This document shows, in pieces, positions 8,094-17,561 of a DNA stretch of 64,000 nucleotides. Below the pieces are notes generated by a model. It was not told the DNA's origin, did no database searches, and saw nothing but the letters and a program-made list of their open reading frames with translations. Numbering within the stretch: position 1 is the stretch's first letter; every line of letters begins with the position of its first letter. Made by a program: the position numbers and the translations under genes. The stretch is from an uncultured Clostridia bacterium (GTDB taxonomy: Bacteria; Bacillota; Clostridia; Oscillospirales; Acutalibacteraceae): the NCBI GenBank assembly GCA_947630835.1, contig CANRIZ010000006.1, positions 1-64,000 of the forward strand. The letters run 5' to 3'.

Positions 8094-8924
8094 TCACCTG
8101 ATTGCTTCATCGGTAATTTTTGCCGCCAAAACCGCCTGCTTTACATGATGAACCCTTATAAAATCCGTTTTGCCGGCTATTGCCAAAGTATTTGCCGCTA
8201 TAGTGGGAAAAAGCCTGTCCTCCCCCTGCGCTCCCGTGTTTTCCCCGGTTACCCTTTTGCAGGAAAGCGCGGTTAAAAGCGCTCTGTCTTCCCTTTTAAG
8301 CAAATTTATATTTTTGATTAATTGTATATTGTCGCTGTGAGATTTTCCGAAGCCTATGCCCATATCAAGGCAAACGCTTTCCGATTTAATATCAAAATCC
8401 TTTGCCGCTTTTTCAGCCATTTCAAAAAAGGAATTAACAGCGTTTACAACGCCGTCGTATCCGGAATAATCGCAAATATCCGAAGCGTTTGACGGGTTGT
8501 GAACTATTATCCAGCCCGAATTGTGTCTTTTTACCGTTTTCGCCATTTCAGGATTAAGCGTTCCGCTGACGTCGTTAATTATCTTTGCCCCGTTTTCAAG
8601 GCAGTATTCGGCAACCTCGGGGTAAAAGGTATCTATTGAAACGGGTATGCTTACAGCCTTCGCAACGGGAATCAAAAACCGCTTTACAAGCCTAAGCTCC
8701 TCCTCGAAGCCGAGCGTCACGCTGCCCGGTCTCGTGGACTGTGCGCCGATATCTATAATATCCGCGCCCTCAAGCTCCATTTCGACAGCCCTTTTTACGG
8801 CTTTTTCGGGAGAGTTATACTTTCCGCCGTCAAAAAACGAATCGGGCGTGACGTTCAATATACCCATAATATAGGTTCTTTTGTTTATTTCAAACGAAAA
8901 GCCGCCGCCTTTGAAAAAATACAA
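8094..8924 (-). CDS. folP: Dihydropteroate synthase
   Basis: A 276-residue DHPS that joins the pterin pyrophosphate to p-aminobenzoate and is the target of sulfonamides. The pterin-site signature MGILNVTPDSFFDGG is at about 20-34, followed by DIGAQSTRPGS and SIDTFYPEVA. The start is most likely TTG at 8924: GGAGG lies eight bases upstream, inside the end of folE, and the next Met (residue 20) would cut into the barrel. It follows folE after one base. Confidence 0.94.
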   Translation of the reverse strand: MYFFKGGGFSFEINKRTYIMGILNVTPDSFFDGGKYNSPEKAVKRAVEMELEGADIIDIGAQSTRPGSVTLGFEEELRLVKRFLIPVAKAVSIPVSIDTFYPEVAEYCLENGAKIINDVSGTLNPEMAKTVKRHNSGWIIVHNPSNASDICDYSGYDGVVNAVNSFFEMAEKAAKDFDIKSESVCLDMGIGFGKSHSDNIQLIKNINLLKREDRALLTALSCKRVTGENTGAQGEDRLFPTIAANTLAIAGKTDFIRVHHVKQAVLAAKITDEAIR

Positions 8925-8925
8925 A

Positions 8926-9489
8926 TTATTTTCCTCCGAAAAGCAGAGACATTGCCTCCGCCCTTGTTCTTGCGTCGGATTTCATCGTTCCCCTCAAAGC
9001 CGAGGTCTGCGTTACCGCGCCCGCCGCCCGCGCGCCACGCATGGTCATACAAAGATGCTCCGCCTCGATAACCACGGCGACGCCCTTGGGTGAAAGATTT
9101 TCCTCAAGAAAATCCGCTATCTGCGAAGTAAGCCTTTCCTGAAGCTGGGGACGTTTTGAAAAATTATCGACTATCCTTGCAAGCTTTGAAAGCCCTATAA
9201 CCTTATTGTTGTTGGGTATGTAAGCAATATGGGCCTTGCCTATAAAGGGAAGCAGATGATGCTCGCACATAGAATACATTGGTATATCCCTTACGACTAC
9301 CATCTCGTCGTTTTTTCCCTCGTTAAAAAGCTTTAAATGCCTTTCGGGATTGTCCGAAAGCCCGGCAAAAATTTCCCCGTACATTCTCGCCACTCTTGCG
9401 GGCGTTTCCGCAAGCCCTTCCCTGTCGGGATTTTCACCAATGGCAATAAGGATTTCCCTTACGGCTTTTTCTATTCTTTCCTTGTCCAT
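8926..9489 (-). CDS. folE: GTP cyclohydrolase I
   Basis: A 187-residue type IA GTP cyclohydrolase that turns GTP into dihydroneopterin triphosphate, the entry step of folate synthesis. Zinc ligands are Cys75 in MCEHH and Cys147 in HLCMTMRG, with the second-sphere histidines present. Start ATG has a good AAGGAAG site. It is the first folate gene of folE-folP-folB-folK and begins only 23 bases after the transglutaminase-like gene, so it may be co-transcribed with it. Confidence 0.97.
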   Translation of the reverse strand: MDKERIEKAVREILIAIGENPDREGLAETPARVARMYGEIFAGLSDNPERHLKLFNEGKNDEMVVVRDIPMYSMCEHHLLPFIGKAHIAYIPNNNKVIGLSKLARIVDNFSKRPQLQERLTSQIADFLEENLSPKGVAVVIEAEHLCMTMRGARAAGAVTQTSALRGTMKSDARTRAEAMSLLFGGK

Positions 9490-9512
9490 TTTAATCTTCC
9501 TTTTTTACGCTT

Positions 9513-10646
9513 TTAAGAAAAAGCGAACATAAAAGCATATAAATTATCGTCCGTAATATACTGTACGTTTTCAAAGCGTATATTATAAGTCCTATACAGT
9601 TCTCTGAAAATTTCGCCCAAGCCGTCGTTTTCCGTAAGGGCGTTAAGCGCAGATTTATATTCCTTTTCGCTTGTAAAGCCGAATTCACAGATGTTTTTGC
9701 CGTTATTGTAATTTGAACGTATATTGTTTATTATACTTTTCCTCGCGGCGGCGTCATATTTTTCAAAGCGCATTTTTGTTACATTGCCGTAATTGTAATC
9801 GGTAAAATTGCAATTGTTTTCGGCGGGGTTGAAATCGGAATGAGTTTTGCCCATCATTTCGTCGGTCAGGTTAAAATAAATATGATTGCCGTCAAACAAT
9901 TCTTGCGAATCCATATCGTCCCAGGTAATATCAAGGTGATAATTTTGGGAATTTACGGTTACTATATTCCACATATGCCCCTGCGTGCCGCCGCTTTCGT
10001 CTGCCGCGTTACCGGTTATAAGATAATTTTTTACGGACAACCTGTCCAAAAGCAGCTTCGCCGCCTTGGCATAGCCCTCGCAAACAGCGCTGCCGTCTAC
10101 GAAAACGGAATATGCGCTTATTTTATCCTGCTTATCGCCGCTTTCGTCGTAGGTGCAAATTTTACATATATAATCGTGAACGTAAAGCTCTTTTTCATAC
10201 TCGCCGGCGTCCTTGCTTATTCCCGAAAGAGCCTTGCTTACGGCGGTTTCGAGTCTTTCTTTTACAGCCGCGCATTCCTGCTCCGAATGGGTGTAGCTCG
10301 GACAGTAATAAAACCTGTTTCCCTGCGTTTTAAGACTGCTTTGAGTTCCTATACAGCACAAATCGGGATTATCATAGGAAAGAGCGTACATAAGCAAATT
10401 AAATTCTTCGCTTGTAATCTCGGGAATTTCGATAGCTTCACGGTGCTTGTAAAGCCCGGGAAGTATCAGGGTATATGCCGTTTTGGCGTTTGAATCGAGA
10501 TTGTCGTAATAATATCTGCCGTCATTTTCATAAACGAGCGTTGTATCGGAAAAATCTGTTTTTGAATATCTGTTTGCGTAAACGAAAGTGAAAACGCAAA
10601 GGACCGATACAAAAAATCCCAATACGGATAACAGCTTAGACCTCAT
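9513..10646 (-). CDS. Membrane-anchored transglutaminase-like domain protein
   Basis: A 377-residue protein with an N-terminal hydrophobic segment (about 5-24) serving as signal anchor. The central part carries a transglutaminase-like Cys-His-Asp triad: AVCEGYAKAAKLLLDRL (Cys), GHMWNIV (His) and YHLDITWDD (Asp). Such domains act as cysteine proteases or protein cross-linkers at the cell surface; the activity here is unknown. Its ATG overlaps the stop of the LCP-like gene as ATGA, so the two products are translationally coupled and probably work together. Confidence 0.82.
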   Translation of the reverse strand: MRSKLLSVLGFFVSVLCVFTFVYANRYSKTDFSDTTLVYENDGRYYYDNLDSNAKTAYTLILPGLYKHREAIEIPEITSEEFNLLMYALSYDNPDLCCIGTQSSLKTQGNRFYYCPSYTHSEQECAAVKERLETAVSKALSGISKDAGEYEKELYVHDYICKICTYDESGDKQDKISAYSVFVDGSAVCEGYAKAAKLLLDRLSVKNYLITGNAADESGGTQGHMWNIVTVNSQNYHLDITWDDMDSQELFDGNHIYFNLTDEMMGKTHSDFNPAENNCNFTDYNYGNVTKMRFEKYDAAARKSIINNIRSNYNNGKNICEFGFTSEKEYKSALNALTENDGLGEIFRELYRTYNIRFENVQYITDDNLYAFMFAFS

Positions 10647-11500
10647 TGCGTTACCTCAATTACCTGCGATAAGGTTTCCGCAGGCACAAACTCGCCCTTC
10701 GCCGTCATAAACGCCGCAATTTTCTCCTTTTCACGGGAAAAATCAATTATGGAAATATCCGTTTGAGAATTATTTGCAAGGTAAGAAAACAGACTTTCAA
10801 GGCCGTCAACATTTTTACTGTCGAAAACCACGGAAAGCATATTGCAGAATGCCTTGGTCTTTTCGATATTGTCGGCGTATTTTATATATTTCAGCAAAAG
10901 GTCCGAAGTAAGATTTTGCGGTCCCTTGTTAAGGTTGAGCCCGCCGGAGGACGCGGCGTTTATCGCCTGCGGCACGTCGACGGTTACATCTTCGAATTTT
11001 GCCATAAAATTTTTAAACTGCACTTCGTTTACAAATATATATTTATCAATATCCAAGCCGGAATAATCTTCAAGCGCATGGACATAGCTCTCGGCGCCCC
11101 TGTATTTAAAATGGTCGTTGAGCGTCGAGGTCACCCCGCCGTAGGAAGCCGTGAGCGTTATAGGCACATAAACAGTATCCGCCGTCATCTTTTCATAGTC
11201 GCTTTTTACCAAAAACGCAAAGGACAAATCCCCGTCCGTATTTCCGCAAAGCACCGCAACGCTGATTCCGCCTGAATATTTTTGGGTTAGCTCGCTTTGC
11301 ACGCTTTCCTCGGCGGAGGTGCTTTCGCCCGACGAGGGCAGCATATTTTTTAAATTAAAATTAAGCGATTTCATAAACATAAGTAAAGATATGGTCCCAA
11401 GCACTATTATAAAAGCAACAAAGCTTATTATAAAGGTTTTAAATCTTTTGCTTTTTTCGCTGTTCTTCATAGAATAATTCAGCTTTTTGCGAGGCTTCAT
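10643..11500 (-). CDS. Degenerate LytR-CpsA-Psr-like membrane protein
   Basis: A 285-residue protein with one transmembrane helix (about 21-44) and an extracellular domain whose order resembles the LCP fold: ISVAVLCGNTDGD, then LNDHFKYRGAESYVHALEDYSGLDIDKY, then FEDVTVDVP, then a poorly conserved tail. LCP proteins attach polymers to peptidoglycan, but the expected PRDT arginine, the YVRSR-type arginine and the RQ pair are not seen (VPITLT, YIKYAD and EKTKAF stand there). It may therefore be a non-catalytic relative. The assignment to LCP is by pattern only. It is coupled to the transglutaminase-like gene. Confidence 0.6.
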   Translation of the reverse strand: MKPRKKLNYSMKNSEKSKRFKTFIISFVAFIIVLGTISLLMFMKSLNFNLKNMLPSSGESTSAEESVQSELTQKYSGGISVAVLCGNTDGDLSFAFLVKSDYEKMTADTVYVPITLTASYGGVTSTLNDHFKYRGAESYVHALEDYSGLDIDKYIFVNEVQFKNFMAKFEDVTVDVPQAINAASSGGLNLNKGPQNLTSDLLLKYIKYADNIEKTKAFCNMLSVVFDSKNVDGLESLFSYLANNSQTDISIIDFSREKEKIAAFMTAKGEFVPAETLSQVIEVTQ

Positions 11501-11545
11501 ATCTTCACTTCCCTGTTTAAAGCTTAGGAATACTTAATTTTATGT

Positions 11546-11577
11546 GTTAAAAAGCCGACTGCTCAGCAATCGGCTTT
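11546..11577 (-). terminator. Terminator of clpX
   Basis: On the minus strand AAAGCCGA (11577-11570) pairs with TCGGCTTT (11558-11551) and runs into a T tract. It begins nine bases after the clpX stop codon and separates clpX from the LCP-like gene. Confidence 0.75.
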
Positions 11578-11585
11578 AAATCTGA

Positions 11586-12878
11586 TTAACCTGCGGTTTT
11601 CGGAGTCTTTTCCGAATTACCGCTTATTTTTTCGCCGTTAATTCTTTCGATTATCGGACTTTCGCCGTTAGTTATACATTCCTTTGTTATAACTACCTTG
11701 GTAACGGTATTGTCGGAGGGTATTTCGTACATAACGGGAAGCAGCGCCTTTTCCATTATTGCCCGCAAGCCCCTTGCGCCCGTTTTCTTTTCAAGCGTAA
11801 GCTTTGCGACCGCCCTCAACGCTTCGTCGCTGAATTCAAGCGAAACTCCGTCCATTGAAAACAACGCCTTATACTGCTTTAGCAAAGCGTTTTTCGGTTC
11901 GGAAAGTATGCGGATTAAGGCGTCCTCGTCAAGCTCGTTGAGCGCCGTAATTACGGGAACCCTGCCTACAAGCTCCGGAATAAGCCCAAATTTTACAAGG
12001 TCCTGCGGAATTACCTTCGCATAAACCTTTGACATATCAAGCTTTGATTTATCTATTACGTTGCCGCCGAAGCCGAGGGTGGATTTTCCAGTTCTCGTTT
12101 CGACTATTTTTTCAATCCCGCTGAATGCGCCGCCGCAGATAAACAAAATGTTGGTTGTATCTATCTGTATAAACTCCTGCTGAGGATGCTTTCTTCCGCC
12201 CTGCGGAGGCACGTTCGATACCGTGCCCTCAAGTATTTTGAGAAGCGCCTGCTGGACTCCCTCGCCGCTTACGTCGCGGGTAATGGAGGGATTTTCGGAT
12301 TTTCTGGCAATTTTGTCGATTTCGTCAACGTAGATAATTCCCTTTTGCGCCTTTTCAATATCGTAATCCGCCGCCTGAATAAGCCTTAAAAGGATATTCT
12401 CTACATCCTCGCCGACGTATCCCGCCTCCGTAAGAGTGGTTGCGTCCGCTATGGCGAATGGCACGTCAAGTATCTGCGCAAGCGTTTGAGCAAGCATTGT
12501 TTTGCCTACGCCCGTAGGCCCTAAAAGAACAACGTTGCTTTTCTGAATATCCACATCGCTCTTATAGCCGTAATATATTCTTTTGTAATGATTGTAAACG
12601 GCGACGCTCAGGGCAATTTTTGCCTCATCCTGCCCTACAACGTATTCGTCAAGCTTTGCCTTGATTTCGCCGGGTTTCGGCAAAGGCTTAACGGCGGTTT
12701 CCTTTTTCTTTTGTCCTCTGCGATTGGATGAACCTTCCTCCTCGATAATGCCAAGGCATAATTCTATACATTCATCGCAAATGCAGACTCCGGGACCGGC
12801 AATGAGCTTTTCCACCTGGTCCTGCGACTTGCCGCAAAAGGAACAGCGCATTACCTTACTGTCCATATCTCTCGCCAT
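11586..12878 (-). CDS. clpX: ATP-dependent Clp protease ATPase subunit ClpX
   Basis: A 430-residue AAA+ unfoldase that feeds tagged substrates, including tmRNA-tagged proteins, to ClpP. An N-terminal C4 zinc domain (CSFCGKS ... [10 protein letters not shown]) precedes the AAA+ module with Walker A GPTGVGKT, Walker [13 protein letters not shown], the sensor region and the RGLRAIME C-terminal box; the IGF-type ClpP docking loop is present as LGFGG-flanked sequence. It follows clpP after 19 bases and ends at the 11.55 kb terminator. ssrA and smpB occur at 57-58 kb in the same window. Confidence 0.98.
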   Translation of the reverse strand: MARDMDSKVMRCSFCGKSQDQVEKLIAGPGVCICDECIELCLGIIEEEGSSNRRGQKKKETAVKPLPKPGEIKAKLDEYVVGQDEAKIALSVAVYNHYKRIYYGYKSDVDIQKSNVVLLGPTGVGKTMLAQTLAQILDVPFAIADATTLTEAGYVGEDVENILLRLIQAADYDIEKAQKGIIYVDEIDKIARKSENPSITRDVSGEGVQQALLKILEGTVSNVPPQGGRKHPQQEFIQIDTTNILFICGGAFSGIEKIVETRTGKSTLGFGGNVIDKSKLDMSKVYAKVIPQDLVKFGLIPELVGRVPVITALNELDEDALIRILSEPKNALLKQYKALFSMDGVSLEFSDEALRAVAKLTLEKKTGARGLRAIMEKALLPVMYEIPSDNTVTKVVITKECITNGESPIIERINGEKISGNSEKTPKTAG

Positions 12879-12897
12879 AAACGGCTACCTCCGAAGA

Positions 12898-13479
12898 TTA
12901 TCTCTTGTAAAGAACCTTATCGACAAGACCGTATTCAAGAGCCTCCTCGGCAGTCATAAAGTTATCCCTGTCCGTATCTCTTGCAATTTCCTCTATAGGC
13001 TTGCCTGTATTCTCCGCAAGAATTTTATTGAGCTTTTCCTTGGTTCTTAAAATATGCTTTGCGGTAATCTCTATTTCCGTCGCCTGCCCCTGCGCGCCGC
13101 CCGAGGGCTGATGAATCATAATATCGGCGTTGGGAAGGGCGTATCTTTTTCCCTTTGCGCCGGAAGAAAGCAGAAAAGCTCCCATGCTCGCCGCCATACC
13201 CATACAGATGGTTGAAACGTCGCATTTGATATACTGCATGGTGTCGTAAATCGCAAGCCCTGCGGTTACCGAGCCGCCGGGGCTGTTGATATAAAGGCTT
13301 ATATCCTTTTCGGGATCCTGCCCTTCAAGGAACAAAAGCTGCGCCACAACAAGGCTTGCGGTAGTGTCGTTTACTTCATCGGATAAAACTATAATCCTGT
13401 CGTTTAAAAGTCTTGAAAAAATGTCATATGAGCGCTCGCCCCTGCTGGTCTGCTCAACAACATAAGGTACCAATGCCAT
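12898..13479 (-). CDS. clpP: ATP-dependent Clp protease proteolytic subunit
   Basis: A 193-residue serine protease forming the tetradecameric ClpP chamber. The catalytic triad is Ser98 in GMAAS, His123 in MIHQPSGG and Asp172. The start [10 protein letters not shown] at 13479 follows GGAGGTAAG; the frame opens five codons further upstream but without a better site. It is located between tig and clpX, the common tig-clpP-clpX order. Confidence 0.98.
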   Translation of the reverse strand: MALVPYVVEQTSRGERSYDIFSRLLNDRIIVLSDEVNDTTASLVVAQLLFLEGQDPEKDISLYINSPGGSVTAGLAIYDTMQYIKCDVSTICMGMAASMGAFLLSSGAKGKRYALPNADIMIHQPSGGAQGQATEIEITAKHILRTKEKLNKILAENTGKPIEEIARDTDRDNFMTAEEALEYGLVDKVLYKR

Positions 13480-13555
13480 AAAACTTACCTCCAAAATATT
13501 ATTTATCCCTTTTACATAAATTATTATTGAAAGAAAGTATCAGCTTTAATCAATA

Positions 13556-14947
13556 TTATTCCTCCGCCTTTTTGGCAGCGGGCTTTTTAGCCGTGATTTT
13601 CTTGGCGGCGGGCTTCTTCTCACCGCTTTCGGCCTTTGCGGCGGACTTTTTGCTTTCAGCCTTTTCCTCGGTGAACACGGCGTTTTCAACTATAAAATCT
13701 ACAGCCTTGCGGTTGAGGATTTCGGGTTTGATATTGTCGGCGGGAACGGCCTTTTTAATCTGTTCAATATCCATATTATATGCGTCGGCATACTTCTTGT
13801 ATTCATCCTCAAGATCCTCGGGAGTTACCTCAAGCTTTTCCTTTTTAATGATTTCCTCAACGGCAAGGTCAAGCTTAACCTGCTTTACCGCCTGCTCCCT
13901 GTAGCTGTCGCGGATGGATTTTTCATCCGTACCCGTGTATTTAAAGTATGTTTTAATATCAAGCCCCTGCATCTGAAGACGGTATGCAAAATCGTCTATA
14001 TCCCTGTCGATTTTCTTTTCTATCATACAGTCGGGGATAACGGCCTCAACCGAATCGGCAACCGCTTCAAGAGCGTCGCCGCTTGCCTGAGCCTCCGCCT
14101 CCTGCTTTTTCTTGTTTTCAAGCTCCGTCTTTACGCTCTTTTTATATTCCTCAACCGTATCGAATTCGCTTACGTCCTTAACAAATTCATCGTCAAGCGC
14201 GGGCAATTCCTTTATCTTTATTTCGTGAAGCTTGCATTTGAAAACAGCGTCCTTACCGGCAAGCTCCGGAGTATATTCCTCGGGGAATTTAACGTTTACC
14301 TCAAATTCTTCGCCCGCCTTGTGACCTATAACCTGATCCTCGAAGCCCGGAATAAACTGCCCCGAGCCGAGAGTAAGCTCAAAATTCTCTCCGCTGCCGC
14401 CTTCAAACGGTTCGCCGTCAACAAAGCCTTCAAAGTCGATAACCGCAATATCGTCCTTCTTTGCGGCTCTTTTCCTTTCAACGGTGACTATTCTTGAATT
14501 CTGCTCAAGGGTTGCGTTGATATGGTTTTTAACCTCCTCGGCGGAAACCTTTGCGGACTTTTTGCTTACCTTAACGCCCTTGTATTTGCCGAGCTTGACC
14601 TCGGGCTTAACGGTAACCTTAACCTTCATAACCACGCCGTCCTTGCCCATTTCGGGAATGTCAAGGTCAAACGGAGTGTCGATTACCTCAAGCTTGGACT
14701 CCTCGATAGCGTCGGAAACGGCGTCGGGATAAATGATTTCAAGAGCGTCCTCATAGAACACCTTTTCGCCGTACAGCTTTTCGATAAATCCCCGCGTCGC
14801 CTTACCTTTACGGAAGCCCGGAATATTTATCTTTTTTCTCTGCTGAAGATAAGCCTTGTTTACGGCAGCTTCAAAGGTCTCGCCGTCAACGGCAATCTCA
14901 AGCTCCCAAACATTTTCCTCAACCTTGTTTGATGATTTCAAACTCAT
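13556..14947 (-). CDS. tig: Trigger factor with Lys/Ala-rich tail
   Basis: A 463-residue ribosome-bound chaperone and peptidyl-prolyl isomerase. It has the ribosome-binding domain with the signature GFRKGKA (about 45-51), the FKBP-type PPIase domain (DIAVIDFEGFVDGEPFEGG), and the helical C-terminal chaperone domain. The last 35 or so residues form an unusual basic tail with repeated AAKK/PAAKK blocks, longer than the ordinary trigger factor of about 430 residues. ATG follows AGGAGGAAC. It is transcribed from its own extended -10 promoter. Confidence 0.96.
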   Translation of the reverse strand: MSLKSSNKVEENVWELEIAVDGETFEAAVNKAYLQQRKKINIPGFRKGKATRGFIEKLYGEKVFYEDALEIIYPDAVSDAIEESKLEVIDTPFDLDIPEMGKDGVVMKVKVTVKPEVKLGKYKGVKVSKKSAKVSAEEVKNHINATLEQNSRIVTVERKRAAKKDDIAVIDFEGFVDGEPFEGGSGENFELTLGSGQFIPGFEDQVIGHKAGEEFEVNVKFPEEYTPELAGKDAVFKCKLHEIKIKELPALDDEFVKDVSEFDTVEEYKKSVKTELENKKKQEAEAQASGDALEAVADSVEAVIPDCMIEKKIDRDIDDFAYRLQMQGLDIKTYFKYTGTDEKSIRDSYREQAVKQVKLDLAVEEIIKKEKLEVTPEDLEDEYKKYADAYNMDIEQIKKAVPADNIKPEILNRKAVDFIVENAVFTEEKAESKKSAAKAESGEKKPAAKKITAKKPAAKKAEE

Positions 14948-15000
14948 TTACTGTTCCTCCTAAAGCTTTTACCTTTTTTGAGTTTATACACATTTGAGAT

Positions 15001-15006
15001 ATTATA
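15001..15006 (-). promoter_or_regulatory. Extended -10 promoter of tig
   Basis: On the minus strand the perfect -10 box TATAAT is preceded by TGA, giving the TGNTATAAT extended form; the -35 region is poor (TGGTAA). It lies about 55 bases upstream of the tig start codon. Confidence 0.5.
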
Positions 15007-15048
15007 TCAGATTAAGCGCAAAATTACCATAGTTTTTTAACATTTTCT

Positions 15049-15735
15049 TTATTTTATGAATTTCGGACAAAAATTGAGGTAATCTGCGGATAAAAGTTCA
15101 AATTTTATACCATTCCTGACGCCGTTGAAAGAAAAATTTGCCGCTCGGTCGTGCAAATGAGCATAGTAGCAATTTGTAATTTTTTCCTCTGCAAGGACGT
15201 CGAAAATCGGCCCGCAGACCTGCTCGCTTGTAAGAGGCGGATAATGCAGGAACACATAAGGCTCGCCGCCGGCAAGCCTGCCCGCTTTAACGGAAGCGCG
15301 AAGTCTGCCCGCTTCCCTTAAAATGATTTTATCCGTATTTTCTTTTTCCGCGTCGAAGAACCAACCCCTCGTCCCGCAGACGCTGACGCCGCCGACAAGG
15401 TAGGAATTGTTTAAAAGGAAGCTGATGGTTTTAAAAGAATTTTCCTCTAAAAAGGCGTTCATTTTGGTTAAGGTGTTCCACCAATAATCGTGATTTCCCT
15501 TTAAAATAATTTTTTTGCCGGGCAGGTTTTCGATAAAGCGAAAATCCTCAACCGCCTCCTCGAGCTTCATAGCCCACGAGGTATCGCCCATTAAAACCAC
15601 GGCGTCGTCGTCGTCAATTAATTTTTTCCAATTTTTTTCGATTCTGTTCACGTAATCCGTCCAGCCTCGAAAAACATCCATAGGCTTATCAACGCCAAGC
15701 GACAGATGAAGATCACCTATTGCATACAATGACAT
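15049..15735 (-). CDS. Calcineurin-like metallophosphoesterase
   Basis: A 228-residue two-metal phosphoesterase. The motifs occur in order: DLHLS (Asp-x-His), VVLMGDTSW (Gly-Asp), LKGNHDYWW (Gly-Asn-His-Asp), LHYPPL and a final HLHD. It resembles uncharacterised bacterial phosphohydrolases often annotated as Ser/Thr phosphatase-like. No signal peptide. The substrate is unknown. GGAG precedes the ATG. It lies between the tig promoter and the divergent DUF1540 gene. Confidence 0.87.
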   Translation of the reverse strand: MSLYAIGDLHLSLGVDKPMDVFRGWTDYVNRIEKNWKKLIDDDDAVVLMGDTSWAMKLEEAVEDFRFIENLPGKKIILKGNHDYWWNTLTKMNAFLEENSFKTISFLLNNSYLVGGVSVCGTRGWFFDAEKENTDKIILREAGRLRASVKAGRLAGGEPYVFLHYPPLTSEQVCGPIFDVLAEEKITNCYYAHLHDRAANFSFNGVRNGIKFELLSADYLNFCPKFIK

Positions 15736-15814
15736 AATTTAAACTCCGCACAAATGAATAAAAAGTAAAATACGGTTTAAAATAATAAAACAAAACGAAA
15801 GGAGATTATCGGTT

Positions 15815-15970
15815 ATGATCAGAGAAATTAAATGCGACGCAACAAACTGCGTTTATAACGAAGGCACTTACGAATGTCACGCCGACCATATAGACGTTGA
15901 CTGGAGCAAAGGCTGCGACTGCTGCGAAGCGAAGTGCTCAACATTTTCGCTTAATGATTCCTCCAAATAA
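15815..15970 (+). CDS. DUF1540 small cysteine-rich protein
   Basis: A 51-residue protein starting MIREIKCDATNCVYNEGTYECHADHIDVDW and ending in a second Cys-rich segment (CDCCEAKC). The spacing C-x4-C-x8-C followed by A-x2-I-x-V matches DUF1540, small proteins common in Clostridia that probably bind metal; their function is unknown. A clear AAAGGAG lies before the ATG. It is a short monocistronic gene between two minus-strand genes and is easily missed because of its size. Confidence 0.8.
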   Translation: MIREIKCDATNCVYNEGTYECHADHIDVDWSKGCDCCEAKCSTFSLNDSSK

Positions 15971-15984
15971 TAAAGCGAAAGCAT

Positions 15985-16013
15985 ATGAAAGCGAAGGAAA
16001 AATTCGCTTTCAT
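15985..16013. terminator. Hairpin between DUF1540 gene and thrC
   Basis: Perfect 11-bp stem ATGAAAGCGAA (15985-15995)/TTCGCTTTCAT (16003-16013). It lies where the DUF1540 gene (+) and thrC (-) converge, so it is probably a shared terminator, but neither side has a proper T tract. Confidence 0.4.
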
Positions 16014-16034
16014 AGTTTGCTTCCGTTACATAAA

Positions 16035-17528
16035 TTATATACCGAGCATATCAAAAACCACTTGCGCCATATTTTCTTTATCGGCAACCGCCGTAAACCT
16101 CGGCTTCTTCCCTTTAAGTCCCGCAAGCTGTTCGGGTACGGGTTCTTTTGATTTTTCAAAAAGCTCCTCGACCATGGAAAATTCGTCTTCGGACTTAATA
16201 TTGTCCTCAATAGCGGAGAGAACGCTTGCGGAAAATTTATACGGATTTGCCGTAGAAGCTATAACGGTGGGGGTTAAATCGCCCGATGACTTTACATATG
16301 AGTCGTATACGTCTGCGGCAACCGCGGTATGCGTATCCAAAAGATAGCCGTTGTTTTCAAAAACGCGCTTAATTGTACGCTTAGTTTCCTCGTCGTTGCA
16401 AAAGCCCGCCTCAAAGCTTTGGCGTATTTTTGCAAAAAGCCCGTCGTCAACGGTATATTTTCCGCTTTCGGCAAGGGAAAGCATATAGTCCCTTGTCTTT
16501 TCGTCGTCATATCCCGAAAGAATATAGACAAGTCTTTCAAGGTTTGACGAAATAAGTATATCCATAGACGGGGACAAGGTGCAGTAAAATTTCCTGTTCC
16601 TGTCGTACGTTCCCGTTTTAAGGAAATCGGTCAAAACGTTGTTTGAGTTTGAAGCGCAGATAAGCTTATTAATCGGCACGCCCATTTCCTTGGCGTAGTA
16701 AGCGGCGAGAATATTGCCGAAATTGCCCGTCGGGACAACGACGTTGATTTTTTCGCCCATTTTTATGCTTCCCTGAAGCGCCATATCGCAGTAAGCGGAA
16801 ACGTAATAAACTATCTGCGGGACGAGCCTGCCCCAGTTAATTGAGTTTGCGGAAGAAAAGACGAGGTTGTTCTCTTTGAATTTTTCCTCGATAAGCTTAT
16901 TGGTAAAAATCGATTTAACGCCGTTTTGAGCGTCGTCGAAATTTCCCCTTATGGCGCAAACGTTTACGTTACCGCCCTCCTGCGTAATCATCTGAAGCTT
17001 TTGCATGGGGCTGACGCCGTCAACGGGATAAAATACGAGTATTTCCGTGTTGTCAACGTCCTTAAAGCCCTCGAGCGCCGCCTTTCCCGTATCGCCGGAG
17101 GTGGCCACAAGTATAACGATTTTTTTATCTTTAAGCGTTTTCTTTGCCGAAACGGTGAGCAGATAAGGCAAAATTTGAAGAGCCATATCCTTAAAAGCGC
17201 AGGTGGGCCCTCTCCAAAGCTCAAGCACGCTTACGCCGTCGCTAAGCTTATGAAGCGGCGCCGTTTTATCGGAGGAAAACTTCCCCGCCCTGTATGCGCC
17301 GCGCACACAGCCGTCAAGCTCCTCCTCGGTAAAATCGGTAAGATAAAGCTTTAAAATTTCCTTCGCTCTGCCTATATAGTCCAAGCCCGAGATTCTTTTT
17401 AAATCGTCAAGAGTTAATTTCGGAATTTCCACAGGCACAAAAAGCCCTCCGTCGGGGGATATGCCCTTGGTAATAGCCTGAGCCGAGCTGATTTTTACCG
17501 ATTTATCCCTTGTGCTCGTATAGTACAT
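16035..17528 (-). CDS. thrC: Threonine synthase
   Basis: A 497-residue PLP enzyme that converts O-phosphohomoserine to threonine. The start MYYTSTRDKSVKISSAQAI is typical; the PLP lysine lies in PTCAFKDMALQ, and the phosphate-binding loop is GNFGNILAAYYA. The frame also opens at a GTG two codons upstream, but AGGGAAG is spaced for the ATG at 17528. Other threonine genes are not in the window. It lies downstream of yraN with 33 bases between, possibly at the end of the rplS-lepB-rbgA-rnhB-yraN transcript. Confidence 0.96.
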   Translation of the reverse strand: MYYTSTRDKSVKISSAQAITKGISPDGGLFVPVEIPKLTLDDLKRISGLDYIGRAKEILKLYLTDFTEEELDGCVRGAYRAGKFSSDKTAPLHKLSDGVSVLELWRGPTCAFKDMALQILPYLLTVSAKKTLKDKKIVILVATSGDTGKAALEGFKDVDNTEILVFYPVDGVSPMQKLQMITQEGGNVNVCAIRGNFDDAQNGVKSIFTNKLIEEKFKENNLVFSSANSINWGRLVPQIVYYVSAYCDMALQGSIKMGEKINVVVPTGNFGNILAAYYAKEMGVPINKLICASNSNNVLTDFLKTGTYDRNRKFYCTLSPSMDILISSNLERLVYILSGYDDEKTRDYMLSLAESGKYTVDDGLFAKIRQSFEAGFCNDEETKRTIKRVFENNGYLLDTHTAVAADVYDSYVKSSGDLTPTVIASTANPYKFSASVLSAIEDNIKSEDEFSMVEELFEKSKEPVPEQLAGLKGKKPRFTAVADKENMAQVVFDMLGI

Positions 17529-17561
17529 AATCACACTTCCCTAAAATAAAAGTTTTATAAT

